Assembly (NCBI GenBank): GCA_024232355.1
Contig: JAAEPW010000795.1
Span: 1-10,050, forward strand
Length of the DNA stretch: 10,050 nt
Source: Chloroflexota bacterium
Lineage (GTDB): Bacteria > Chloroflexota > Anaerolineae > B4-G1
Direction of reading: 5' to 3'
The position numbers and the translations under genes are program-made. Positions 1 to 7,475 of the stretch are shown here, piece by piece. Within the stretch, counting starts at the first letter, position 1. Each line of letters opens with the position of its first letter. Under the pieces are notes generated by a model that saw only the letters and a list, made by a program, of their open reading frames with translations, ran no database searches and was not told the origin of the DNA.

Positions 1-160
1 ACGGTGAGTGATTTGACCATTGATAATGATGAATTGCCCCACTGGGAACTAAATGACAGCGATTTCGCCTTGCCAAGCGAGCAGGGAAGTTCATTTTTAG
101 CGAGCTACGCACCACACAAGTGCCATAATGAGAATTGCTGCAATAACATAGGTACCAAAG
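1..160. other. Left-edge region without a recognised gene
   Basis: The plus frame starting at base 1 stays open to base 318, but I recognise nothing in its translation, which is rich in Asp, Glu, Asn and Ser. It runs through a strong promoter and then overlaps the FHA gene out of frame, so its distal part is very unlikely to be coding. It could be the 3' part of a gene entering from the left, or chance. On the minus strand a short frame ending at a TAA at 97-99 would encode a hydrophobic segment, but it has no convincing start and overlaps the FHA start region. I assign no product. Confidence 0.3.
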
Positions 161-188
161 TTGACAACCAGGCCCAACCGGATATACT
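161..188 (+). promoter_or_regulatory. Sigma70-type promoter of the FHA gene
   Basis: A perfect -35 box TTGACA (161-166) is followed by a 16-base spacer and the -10 box TATACT (183-188), five of six consensus bases. Transcription would begin near 195. That leaves a leader of about 32 bases containing the ribosome binding site GGAGG before the ATG at 227. This promoter argues against the longer reading that would begin at the TTG at 161, which is the -35 box itself. Confidence 0.75.
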
Positions 189-226
189 TAAAAAAAGCGA
201 GCGTAAAACTGGCGAGGAGGCAAAAA

Positions 227-829
227 ATGGTCAACGATTCCCGGCTGGTACAAAGTCAGGGACCTCAACCGGGTCAAACCTTTATGCTGGATCAAGATCT
301 ACTCATTATAGGGCGTGATCCCCACAATAACATTGTAATCAACGATCCACAAATTTCACGACAACACGCACGCATTATGCGTCAGGGCGATTTAATGGTC
401 GTCGAGGACGCGGGAAGCACAAACGGCACATTCGTCAACGGAATGCGGCTAACCGGCCCGCACGCACTGGCCAATGGCGACGTGGTCGGTCTGGGTGATG
501 TGGTGACATTGACATACTATGGAGCAAGTGCGGCTACGACCGAACCTCTTGTCGAAGAACCAACTGCCGCAATGGGACAAATGAGCTATGAACCACCACC
601 GCCCCCCACACCTGCCTATACCGCTGCCCCCCCGCCCACCTACATGGCCGAGCCGCCACCGGTTGCGCAGCCAGTCGAGGAAAAGAAACGAAAAACCGGG
701 CTATGGATTGGATGTGGGTGCCTGACACTTTTAGTTATAGGGGCTTGTATCGGAGTATTTGTATTAGATTATCTTGGGCAACTCCCCCCCATTTTTTACA
801 CACCTCTGCAATGGTTAGGCTTGATCTAG
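227..829 (+). CDS. FHA-domain protein with proline-rich linker and C-terminal membrane anchor
   Basis: The 200-residue protein is a probable phosphothreonine-binding adaptor tethered to the membrane. Residues 1-98 form an FHA domain with the hallmark residues visible: G29-R30, S44-R45-x-H47, then N66-G67 and N71-G72. Residues 106-150 are a linker rich in Pro, Glu and Ala with runs of three to five prolines. A basic patch KKRK (153-156) precedes one hydrophobic helix at about 159-183, which predicts an N-terminal domain in the cytoplasm. The ATG at 227 is preceded at six bases by GGCGAGGAGG, an excellent ribosome binding site, and lies correctly downstream of the promoter at 161-188. FHA domains bind phosphothreonine in proteins made by Ser/Thr kinases. 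One such kinase is encoded at 3990-7466, so a functional link is plausible but not shown. The gene seems to stand alone and ends at its own terminator. Confidence 0.92.
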   Translation: MVNDSRLVQSQGPQPGQTFMLDQDLLIIGRDPHNNIVINDPQISRQHARIMRQGDLMVVEDAGSTNGTFVNGMRLTGPHALANGDVVGLGDVVTLTYYGASAATTEPLVEEPTAAMGQMSYEPPPPPTPAYTAAPPPTYMAEPPPVAQPVEEKKRKTGLWIGCGCLTLLVIGACIGVFVLDYLGQLPPIFYTPLQWLGLI

Positions 830-856
830 GTCATCCTCCAACCGTATACTGCACCT

Positions 857-895
857 ACCTTGCGAGGGACTCGAACCTCGCAAGGTTTATTTTTT
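857..895 (+). terminator. Rho-independent terminator of the FHA gene
   Basis: A perfect 11-bp stem (857-867 with 876-886), GC-rich at its core, encloses an 8-base loop and is followed by the T-rich tract TTATTTTTT (887-895). It lies 27 bases after the FHA stop codon. The T-tract is also the reverse complement of the last codons of the convergent helicase gene (AAA AAA TAA). In the minus direction the hairpin follows the helicase stop at once but has no T-run after it, so it is a strong terminator only for the plus strand. Confidence 0.9.
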
Positions 896-3472
896 CACAA
901 CGACCTCCAGCAACTGGCGGGTAAGCGTTTTTGTCCCTGGTTCGACGTCACCGGCAGGCCCCACACAGCCAGGGCAGCCATCGGTACAAGAGCAACGACC
1001 TACCACGTCCAACGCAGCCACTAACAGTTCATCGTAGAGTTCATAGAGACGCATACTTAGGCCAATGCCACCTGGCGCGCGGTCGTAGAGCGTAATAGTC
1101 GGCAATCCCGTTTCTGGGGCAGGAGACTGCGCGTACGCTACACGCCCGACGGTCGAGCCCAAGTCACCAGGATCGCACATCAAGTGCAAAGGGGCCAGGT
1201 TCCGCAGCAAATAAGCCAACCCGCTTAACGCCCCACGCGATCCTCGTGCCCGTTCCACACGCCGGTGGCAAGCAGAGCAAAGGGTGATCAGATTCTCCAA
1301 TCGATTGGCAAGCTGATAGAAATCGTTGACGCCGGGCACATATCCAAAAGCACGAAAGGGTGTGATGTGGTGAACGTCGTGCTGGCGATCCTCACGCTCA
1401 GATGTGCCACAGTTCCGGCAGACATACCCATCGCGGGCGCGGGCGGCATTCCGTTGGGCAGACCAGTTGGAGCCATAATCAACCGGAGGTGGAAGAACGC
1501 CAGATTTCTGCAATCGCGCTGTGAGCGTCTTGGAAAGCGTTAACCAATAGCCAAAAGTACGCCACTCTTGCTCTGGCAAATCAATTGGCTCCCATGCCAA
1601 CACCTCGTGGGTGTAACGCTTGATCTTGCGGTAACCAGTTGCGCGATCAGTGACAAGGAGTTCACCATAGGTATGGGACAAACCTATTTCCTCATTTGTG
1701 CTCTCAGTGGGCGAGCCAACGGAAACACGAGGTGGATTGGAATACAAGACCTCTAACACCCGCACATCCATAGTGGACGAGGCGCGGGTGTAATAGTCTA
1801 ATTCAGCGGCTTGCACGTAAGCGATGCCTCTCTCCCAATTCAAAGTCTCGACAACAAAAGTCGTACCGCTGTGCAGGTAGACGGCTCCCTCGTGAATCAA
1901 CATGGGCGCGCTGGGTCGATCCATTTGACCGATCACCTGCGGTGGGCTGGAACTCTTATCTTGAATCACAATATTGTCAAAAGTACTGGTACGCAGGGAG
2001 AGACCACCAGCCGGATATCCCTCGCCAATCCAGGTGTAACGTCCGTTCCGACGGTGCAACGCTTCCTCCTCAACCAGGGCGTCCAAGATATCACTTGCAT
2101 TTTCCAAAAGGCCAAAAGGTTCATCTGCCTCAAAAGGCAATTCAAAGACCGCACAGGCCAGGTGATTGGCCAAAATTGCCAAGTTGTCTGGGTCAAGCAA
2201 TGCCTGCTCGACCGACCGCCCAAAAAAGTACCGTGGGTGAGTGATCAGATATTGGTCGAGTGGCAGAGCGCTGGCAACCAACACTGCAACCGACATCTCA
2301 GCCCGTCGCCCAGCGCGCCCGGCTTGTTGCCATGCACTCGCAATCGTACCCGGATAGCCAGCCATCACGCACGTGCTCAACTGCCCGATGTCCACTCCCA
2401 ATTCGAGCGCATTGGTCGCGACGACGCCCCGTATTTCTCCATCGCGCAAGCCTCGTTCGATAGCACGTCGCTCGCTGGAAAGATAGCCGCCCCGATATCC
2501 CTGTATCCTCTGGGGATCTTGACCCGCAGCAACGACAGAGTCTCGCAGATAACCCAACAGCACCTCTGTGGTGAGACGTGCGCGGGCAAATACGATGGTC
2601 TGCACATCGGCATGGAGAAAGCGTGCGGCAATATCTTTGGCCGCCAAAGCCGCACTGCGCCGGATGCCAAGTTGCGGGTCTAGCAACGGCGGATTGTACA
2701 AGACAAAGTGTTTTTCTCCTCGTGGAGCGCCATCGTCGTCCACCAGCGTGACAGGAGCCTCAATGATCCGTTCGGCCAACTCGCACGGATTGGCAATGGT
2801 GGCAGAGGCGCAGATAAAGCGTGGGTCTGAGCCGTAAAAATGACATACTCGTCGCACCCGCCGCAACACATTCGCCATGTGCCCGCCAAAGACCCCACGA
2901 TAGGTGTGCAGTTCATCGAGCACAACGTAGCGCAAATTGCCAAAGAACCGCGCCCAACGCGTATGATGGGGCAAAATGCCAACATGAAGCATGTCGGGGT
3001 TGGTCACCAGCAATCGGGCCTCGCGGCGGATGGCGGATCGATGAGACGAGGGCGTGTCACCATCATAAGACCGTACAGCCACTTGCCACTTGCCACTCGT
3101 CACTTGCGACTTGAGATTTGCTAGTTGGTCATGAGCCAACGCCTTGGTCGGGAAAAGGTAAAGCGCACAAGCGGCAGGGTCATTCAGAAAAGTGTTGATC
3201 ACAGGCAAATTGTAGGCCAAAGTCTTACCCGAAGCTGTAAAAGTAGATAGAACCACGTGCTGTCCATCCAACGTCGCCTCGACAGCTTGAGCCTGATGTG
3301 TGTAGAGTTGCTCAATACCACGCTCGCGGACAGCGGCGATCAGGCGAGAGTCAAGTCCTGTCGGCCAGGAAGCAACACGGGCAGGTTGGGCCGGAATACG
3401 CTCCCATGCAGTCACACAACGCATAAACGTCGGATCTTGGCGCAGAGCGGACAGAATGTCGGGCAAGCTCAT
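887..3472 (-). CDS. MrfA/YprA-family DEAD/DEAH helicase (DUF1998) with an HNH domain
   Basis: The 861-residue superfamily 2 helicase belongs to the MrfA/YprA group, whose Bacillus member acts in mitomycin C damage repair. Visible motifs are motif I TASGKT (79-84), motif Ia FPTKALAHDQ (107-116), DELH (186-189), SAT (223-225) and motif VI QAGRAGR (383-389). The C-terminal part has the DUF1998 sequence GGIGLS (801-806) and a Cys cluster C827, C829, C833, C836, typical of the zinc site of this family. At about 675-742 there is an HNH nuclease-like domain: C685-x2-C688, D699-x-H701-H702, N727, and C732-x2-C735-H736. This accounts for most of the extra length over the roughly 750 residues usual for MrfA. 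The ATG at 3470-3472 has AGGAG (3480-3484) seven bases upstream. The gene appears monocistronic, is convergent with the FHA gene and has a TATAAT promoter just upstream. Helicase identity is firm. That the HNH domain cuts DNA is inferred from its intact motifs. Confidence 0.93.
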   Translation of the reverse strand: MSLPDILSALRQDPTFMRCVTAWERIPAQPARVASWPTGLDSRLIAAVRERGIEQLYTHQAQAVEATLDGQHVVLSTFTASGKTLAYNLPVINTFLNDPAACALYLFPTKALAHDQLANLKSQVTSGKWQVAVRSYDGDTPSSHRSAIRREARLLVTNPDMLHVGILPHHTRWARFFGNLRYVVLDELHTYRGVFGGHMANVLRRVRRVCHFYGSDPRFICASATIANPCELAERIIEAPVTLVDDDGAPRGEKHFVLYNPPLLDPQLGIRRSAALAAKDIAARFLHADVQTIVFARARLTTEVLLGYLRDSVVAAGQDPQRIQGYRGGYLSSERRAIERGLRDGEIRGVVATNALELGVDIGQLSTCVMAGYPGTIASAWQQAGRAGRRAEMSVAVLVASALPLDQYLITHPRYFFGRSVEQALLDPDNLAILANHLACAVFELPFEADEPFGLLENASDILDALVEEEALHRRNGRYTWIGEGYPAGGLSLRTSTFDNIVIQDKSSSPPQVIGQMDRPSAPMLIHEGAVYLHSGTTFVVETLNWERGIAYVQAAELDYYTRASSTMDVRVLEVLYSNPPRVSVGSPTESTNEEIGLSHTYGELLVTDRATGYRKIKRYTHEVLAWEPIDLPEQEWRTFGYWLTLSKTLTARLQKSGVLPPPVDYGSNWSAQRNAARARDGYVCRNCGTSEREDRQHDVHHITPFRAFGYVPGVNDFYQLANRLENLITLCSACHRRVERARGSRGALSGLAYLLRNLAPLHLMCDPGDLGSTVGRVAYAQSPAPETGLPTITLYDRAPGGIGLSMRLYELYDELLVAALDVVGRCSCTDGCPGCVGPAGDVEPGTKTLTRQLLEVVVKK
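3079..3127. repeat. Degenerate heptamer array inside the helicase gene
   Basis: Seven consecutive 7-base units fill exactly 49 bases: CCACTTG, CCACTTG, CCACTCG, TCACTTG, CGACTTG, AGATTTG and CTAGTTG on the plus strand. All fit the pattern NNAnTnG, and the first two are identical. On the coding strand the unit reads CAAGTGG. The array is translated as helicase residues 116-131, in the connector between motif Ia and the conserved YDGDT segment, so it does not break the frame. Heptamer arrays of this kind resemble the short tandem repeats (STRR) known from cyanobacteria. The link is by form only. Confidence 0.75.
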
Positions 3473-3490
3473 TGTGAATCTCCTGCCGGG

Positions 3491-3519
3491 ATTATAAACG
3501 GTCAGCTAATAGAGAGCAA
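3491..3519 (-). promoter_or_regulatory. Sigma70-type promoter of the helicase gene
   Basis: On the minus strand there is a perfect -10 box TATAAT (3496-3491) and a -35 box TTGCTC (3519-3514) with the ideal 17-base spacer. Transcription would begin near 3484, right at the AGGAG ribosome binding site, so the leader would be only about 12 bases. The -35 box keeps only the TTG of the consensus. Confidence 0.55.
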
Positions 3520-3570
3520 GTATGAACAACCCCCTTTTGCGGAAAATGATATACAACCCATCAAATGACG

Positions 3571-3717
3571 ACTCGGCACCGTCTGATGTAGCAACGCAAT
3601 TTGCTCTACACCGCCGTCACGCAGGCCAAGTCTCTGACCGTGTTGGTAGGGACGAGGTCGGCGGCGAACAATGATAAGGTGCCACAGCGGCAGCCAGAGT
3701 TACGGATGCGGTTGTGA
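3571..3717 (+). pseudogene. C-terminal remnant of a RecD2-like helicase (copy 1)
   Basis: The plus frame around 3592-3717 translates to a segment starting QRNLLYTAVTQAKSLTVLVG, continuing through NNDKVPQRQPELRMRL and ending in TGA at 3715-3717. RNLLYTAVTRAK followed by a LVVLVG-like strand is the conserved motif VI region at the extreme C-terminus of RecD2-type (RecD/TraA family) helicases, and the NNDKV...R...L ending also fits. An in-frame TAG (3589-3591) sits where the family usually has a Leu or similar residue, and about three residues seem lost before NNDKV. Upstream, at most about ten more codons (THQMTTRHRLM) are compatible before the frame closes. No helicase core is nearby, so this is a fossil of a gene end. 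Its terminator at 3735-3771 is still intact. Family assignment rests on recall of the motif, not on an alignment. Confidence 0.72.
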
Positions 3718-3734
3718 GTGGTTTGTTGAAATGC

Positions 3735-3771
3735 AAAGAACACGGGTTACCCCCGTGCTCTTTTTATTTTT
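3735..3771 (+). terminator. Intact terminator behind the recD2-like remnant
   Basis: A 12-bp stem with one mismatch (3735-3746 with 3752-3763; core CACGGG/CCCGTG) encloses the 5-base loop TTACC and is followed by the T-rich run TTTTTATTTTT ending at 3771. It starts 18 bases after the stop codon of the plus-strand recD2-like remnant and serves no intact plus-strand gene in this window. Confidence 0.85.
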
Positions 3772-3989
3772 GTGGTGGACTCGCCGTTTGCCTGTACCAA
3801 GGCTCAAGTGTAGGGGAATTCCAGAGAAATAAATCTCCCAAACAGATTTTGTGATGCAGTCAACGACACCCTGAAAAGGCAGATTATGATGGAATTCCTT
3901 GAGCTTTTCCAGTGTAAATTTTGGGACGAATTGAAAACTGGAAAAGCCTAGATCCGCAAGATCAAAACACGAAAGGAATTAGCAAGATG
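3772..3989. other. Intergenic stretch with an inverted repeat downstream of the kinase gene
   Basis: No gene is recognised here. A perfect 10-bp inverted repeat (3904-3913 CTTTTCCAGT and 3937-3946) with a 23-base loop lies 44-86 bases past the kinase stop codon. It has no T-run in the direction of kinase transcription, so it is a poor terminator candidate. Two overlapping frames look somewhat protein-like. The minus frame runs from a TAA near 3981 to about 3770, with no start codon. The plus frame spans 3814-3951, has an ATG at 3886 and stops with TAG. I recognise neither, so they may be worn gene debris. Confidence 0.35.
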
Positions 3990-6900
3990 TCAGACATTGT
4001 TTTGATCTTTCAACTCGACCAACAATTCCGCCACGGTAGCATCCATATCCCGCGCCCGACCTCGTTCCTGCGCCGCTGCGACCACGTCTGGCGGCAAGGT
4101 GGCTGCGACAGCAGCGATGTGCTTTCCTGCAACGTCATCAAACCAGCGCGAGTTGGACACGAACGAGTAACAAGATGCCAGGGCGTAGAGTTCCACAGCC
4201 CGCTCCTTCTCATTCTGGTCAGCCAAAAACAAGGCTGTCATAGGCAATACAAACATGAGCGGCACAAAGGCTCCAATTTCAGTTGCCGTCCGCAGTGCTT
4301 GATAAAGGTACTGCTGCGCCCGAGAAGATTGGCCTAACCTATGAACCGTGTATCCTAAAACGGCGAGTGCCCAGCCCAGTTCGTCTCGTTGCCCAACATT
4401 CTGGAAAATGGTAGCGCTCTCTTGTAACAACTGTTGGGCATCAGCGTACGCTTGTTCAGCCAGCTTTACATTGCCTAACATGAACAAGGCATAGCCAACT
4501 CCGGTCTGTTCATCAATTTCTCTGGCGAGTGTAAGAGTTAATTGTCCGTGATCACGCGCTTGTTCATACATTCCTTGATGTCTCTTTACACTACTGAGAA
4601 ACTCGTTCGCAATCAACATACCCATTCGCCATTCCAGGTTAGTGTATAGTGTCAGGCTTTCCTCCAGCGTTGAGCGGGCCTCGGAAAATTCACCACGTAA
4701 CCACAGTGCCTCACCTAGGATTCGGAGTGCAACCGCAATATCGTTTTGATTGCCAGTTTTCTTGACAATGTCAAGGCTTTCCCGTATCAAACGTTCGCCT
4801 TCCTTGAGCTGGCCTTGGTACAAGGTGATACTTCCCAACATCCCAAGCACATATGTTGTCATCCAACGATTGCCCAAGGACTGGTAGATATCTAGGCTTT
4901 CTCTACACTTTTGCTTTGCTTCATCATAGTTGCCTGACGAGTAGGCCAAGCTGCCCAGTGAAAACAGTACACGGGCTATCCCAGAATGGTCATTCAGCAT
5001 TTGAAACAATGTCAGGCTTTGTTTGTGTAACCGGTAGGCTTCCTCGCGGTCGTAATTCCACACGATTACTCCCATCCTCCACAAGGCCCATGCTCTTTCC
5101 GCACGAGTATCCTGGCCAGCCAGCTCGACTCTTTCTAAAAGCGCCAAACTTTTCTGCAGCAACTGATGGGCGGTATTACGATGGTACAATGAACGGTTGA
5201 AATCACCTTGCCAGCTCAGGACCTTGGCCCACACTCGTAGACCTTCTCCGGACATCGTTCCTGCCATATCTTTGTTAGCAAGTTTGTTAGCCACTGTCCG
5301 GAACACGGATTCTCCATCCTGCCAACGGGAAGACCACAAATAGAACTCGGACAACCCCCAAACCGCCTGATCCAGTCGCTTCATCTGCCCTCGCTCCACT
5401 GCCCAATCCCAGGCCGCGCGCACGTTCTCGATCTCTACCTCCATTTCCGCCAGGGTCGTTTGCTGTCGGGAACCTTTCATATCTTTCCCCCACTGCTGCA
5501 ACGCGGCAGCATAATGGGTACAGTGTCGATCGTGCATAGCTGTACTGGCAGTAGCGTCTTGATCTAGAGTTTCCTGTGCATATTGTCGCAGCAACTCGTG
5601 CACTTGGTACCGCCCAGTAGATGCACGATACAGCAAAGATTTGTTGACCAACCCCATCAGTTCACGCAACAAAGCGCCGGTGACCTGTTGCGCCGCCTGT
5701 CGGGTAAAGCCACCGCGAAAGACGGATAATGCCAGAAACACCTCCCGCTCCCGTTCTGTGAGCAGATTGAATGAATAGTCAAAGACTGCACGGACGCCGC
5801 GCTGCCTTTCGGGGATGTCTCGCAGGTCAGTTTCAAGAAAATCAATACCCTGACCGATCTCGGTGGCAATCTCTTTCGGTGATAGCATCTCCACCCAGGC
5901 CGCCGCTAACAGAATCCCCAGCGGCATTCCGCCCGCCAGACGGCAGATACGAGAGATGTACTTTAAATTGTCCACTTTGAGCTCAAAGTCAGGCCGGACA
6001 CGGCGCGCACTCTGCATAAAGAGCTTGACCGCGCTGTACTGAGCGGCATCTTCCGGTGTCTCCCAATCAGGGAAATCCATACCGGCCAAATGAAAGAGAT
6101 GCTCTCTCTGTACGTTCAGCCGGACGCGAGTCGTAGCCAGAATTTTCACGTCTGGGGCAGTTTCAAGAACACCAGTCACCAGGTCCACGCCGTCGAGTAG
6201 GTGTTCAAAGTTGTCCATTATAATCAGCATTTGCTTTTGGCGTAAATAGTTGAGCAACTGCTGTCGGGGCTCGACACCTGGGTAAAACGAAAAACCAACA
6301 GCCTCGGCCACAGCAGATACAATAGAGTCAACCAATTGGAGCGGGGCCAGAGAAACGAAAAACACACCGTGCTCAAAGTTTCCTAATTGGGCCATGCCCG
6401 CTTCCAGGGCCAGACGTGTCTTGCCCATTCCGCCCACTCCCAGTATAGTCAGCAAGCAGATATCAGCGCCGGTCAACAAGCGAGCCAGTTCAGTCAATTC
6501 TGCCTCTCGCCCCACAAAGGATGTGGGCTGGGTTGGAAGATTGTACTTGGTCGTGTCGGTAGAAGGAGTAGTCGTAGCAAAGCGGCCCGTCACAGATGAC
6601 GCAGGACGCGGCGATGAGGGTGTGATCTCCCGCTCGTGCAATATCGCCTCCAGCTCCGCTCCCACCAATCGCACACTGGGGATGCGTTGGATCCGGTCTT
6701 TTTTCAGCATCCGGTAGATCAAGTCGACCAGTGCGTCGGGTAAGTCGGGGCTGAACATGCTCAGGTCAGGAACAGGTTGGATGAGAATAGATGTGATCAC
6801 GGCGGTGACGATCTTGCCCGTGAACGGTCGCTCTCCGGTCAGCATCTCGTACATCATCACGCCAAAGGCCCAGATATCGACTCGCCCGTCCAGTGTTTCG

Positions 6901-7466
6901 CCCTGGCAGGCCTCTGGACTGAGGTAATCAACCGTGCCGATCAACATCCCCGTTTGAGTCAGACGGGGGCTGTCGGCAATGTGAGCGATACCAAAGTCAG
7001 TCAAACGGGGTGTGCCATCCTCTGCCAGCAGCACGTTGGCTGGCTTCAAGTCACGGTGGATGATGTCCAGGCGATGGGCACGGGTCAGGGCATCGGCCAG
7101 GTCAAGAGAAATTTCGGCCGCGCGACTAACCGGCAATCGTCCCTGCTCTTCCAACAAGTCCTCAAGCGAACCACCCCCAACGTATTCCATCACCAAATAA
7201 TGCTGCCCATCTTCCTCAACGGCTGCTACCATTTCCACGATATTGGGATGCTTCAATTGACGCAGGGCTTTCCCTTCGCGGATGAAGCGAGTAACAATAT
7301 CGGGATTACGGGCAATGACGTCTGGCTTGAGGACCTTGATGGCAACGGTCTGTCCTGTTTGGGTATCGACTCCCCGGTAGACGTCGCCCATACCGCCCTG
7401 GCCAAGCAGATCCTTCTCCAGGTCGTTGATCTCAAAACGATTGGTGATAATTTGACCTGTCATCAT
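3990..7466 (-). CDS. Ser/Thr protein kinase fused to an NB-ARC-type ATPase and TPR repeats
   Basis: The 1158-residue cytoplasmic signalling protein has no membrane helix. Residues 11-275 are a Hanks-type Ser/Thr kinase with all key residues: glycine loop GQGGMGDVY (22-30), K44, E64, HRDLKPAN (137-144), DFG (157-159) and SPE (183-185). After a linker rich in Pro, Ser and Thr (276-312) comes a STAND/NB-ARC-like P-loop ATPase. It shows Walker A GVGGMGKT (343-350), Walker B LIIMDN (414-419), the sensor segment ATTR (444-447), GMPL (513-516) and a VHELLRQYA box (622-630). From about 660 to 1110 the protein is alpha-helical, with clear 40-residue TPR units at about 830-1065. Such fusions are common in Chloroflexota. 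A signal sensed by the TPRs would probably gate the ATPase and kinase. Two ATGs in tandem (7464-7466 and 7461-7463) are possible starts, and neither has a good ribosome binding site. The gene begins nine bases after a broken DUF1349 gene, suggesting a former two-gene operon. The ligand and targets are unknown. Confidence 0.94.
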   Translation of the reverse strand: MMTGQIITNRFEINDLEKDLLGQGGMGDVYRGVDTQTGQTVAIKVLKPDVIARNPDIVTRFIREGKALRQLKHPNIVEMVAAVEEDGQHYLVMEYVGGGSLEDLLEEQGRLPVSRAAEISLDLADALTRAHRLDIIHRDLKPANVLLAEDGTPRLTDFGIAHIADSPRLTQTGMLIGTVDYLSPEACQGETLDGRVDIWAFGVMMYEMLTGERPFTGKIVTAVITSILIQPVPDLSMFSPDLPDALVDLIYRMLKKDRIQRIPSVRLVGAELEAILHEREITPSSPRPASSVTGRFATTTPSTDTTKYNLPTQPTSFVGREAELTELARLLTGADICLLTILGVGGMGKTRLALEAGMAQLGNFEHGVFFVSLAPLQLVDSIVSAVAEAVGFSFYPGVEPRQQLLNYLRQKQMLIIMDNFEHLLDGVDLVTGVLETAPDVKILATTRVRLNVQREHLFHLAGMDFPDWETPEDAAQYSAVKLFMQSARRVRPDFELKVDNLKYISRICRLAGGMPLGILLAAAWVEMLSPKEIATEIGQGIDFLETDLRDIPERQRGVRAVFDYSFNLLTEREREVFLALSVFRGGFTRQAAQQVTGALLRELMGLVNKSLLYRASTGRYQVHELLRQYAQETLDQDATASTAMHDRHCTHYAAALQQWGKDMKGSRQQTTLAEMEVEIENVRAAWDWAVERGQMKRLDQAVWGLSEFYLWSSRWQDGESVFRTVANKLANKDMAGTMSGEGLRVWAKVLSWQGDFNRSLYHRNTAHQLLQKSLALLERVELAGQDTRAERAWALWRMGVIVWNYDREEAYRLHKQSLTLFQMLNDHSGIARVLFSLGSLAYSSGNYDEAKQKCRESLDIYQSLGNRWMTTYVLGMLGSITLYQGQLKEGERLIRESLDIVKKTGNQNDIAVALRILGEALWLRGEFSEARSTLEESLTLYTNLEWRMGMLIANEFLSSVKRHQGMYEQARDHGQLTLTLAREIDEQTGVGYALFMLGNVKLAEQAYADAQQLLQESATIFQNVGQRDELGWALAVLGYTVHRLGQSSRAQQYLYQALRTATEIGAFVPLMFVLPMTALFLADQNEKERAVELYALASCYSFVSNSRWFDDVAGKHIAAVAATLPPDVVAAAQERGRARDMDATVAELLVELKDQNNV
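4654..5020. repeat. 120-base phased repeats encoding the TPR units
   Basis: The plus-strand heptamer AGGCTTT occurs at 4654-4660, 4774-4780, 4894-4900 and 5014-5020, exactly 120 bases apart each time. It lies in codons for the conserved ESL[DT]I/L helix of each 40-residue TPR. The flanking sequence is also partly alike. The strict spacing points to tandem duplication of a 40-codon unit, with divergence since. Confidence 0.75.
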
Positions 7467-7475
7467 AACATCGAC

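Noticed and set aside
161..226. Longer start of the FHA protein at the TTG at 161
   Set aside because: That TTG is the -35 box TTGACA of the gene's own promoter, and a strong ribosome binding site precedes the ATG at 227.
97..240. Minus-strand frame coding a hydrophobic segment (GLVVNFGTYVIAAILIMALV)
   Set aside because: It has no credible start codon or ribosome binding site and overlaps the promoter and start of the FHA gene. Antisense of polar sequence often looks hydrophobic.
857..886. tRNA T-arm likeness (GGTTCGAGTCC on the minus strand)
   Set aside because: The pairing gives an 8-base loop rather than 7, there is no tRNA body around it, and it is fully explained as the terminator hairpin.
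1811..2683. Long plus-strand open frame of 290 codons inside the helicase gene
   Set aside because: It is antisense to a gene with all helicase motifs, and its translation resembles no protein family.
3904..3946. Inverted repeat as a terminator of the kinase gene
   Set aside because: The stem is good, but the loop is 23 bases and no T-run follows in the direction of transcription.
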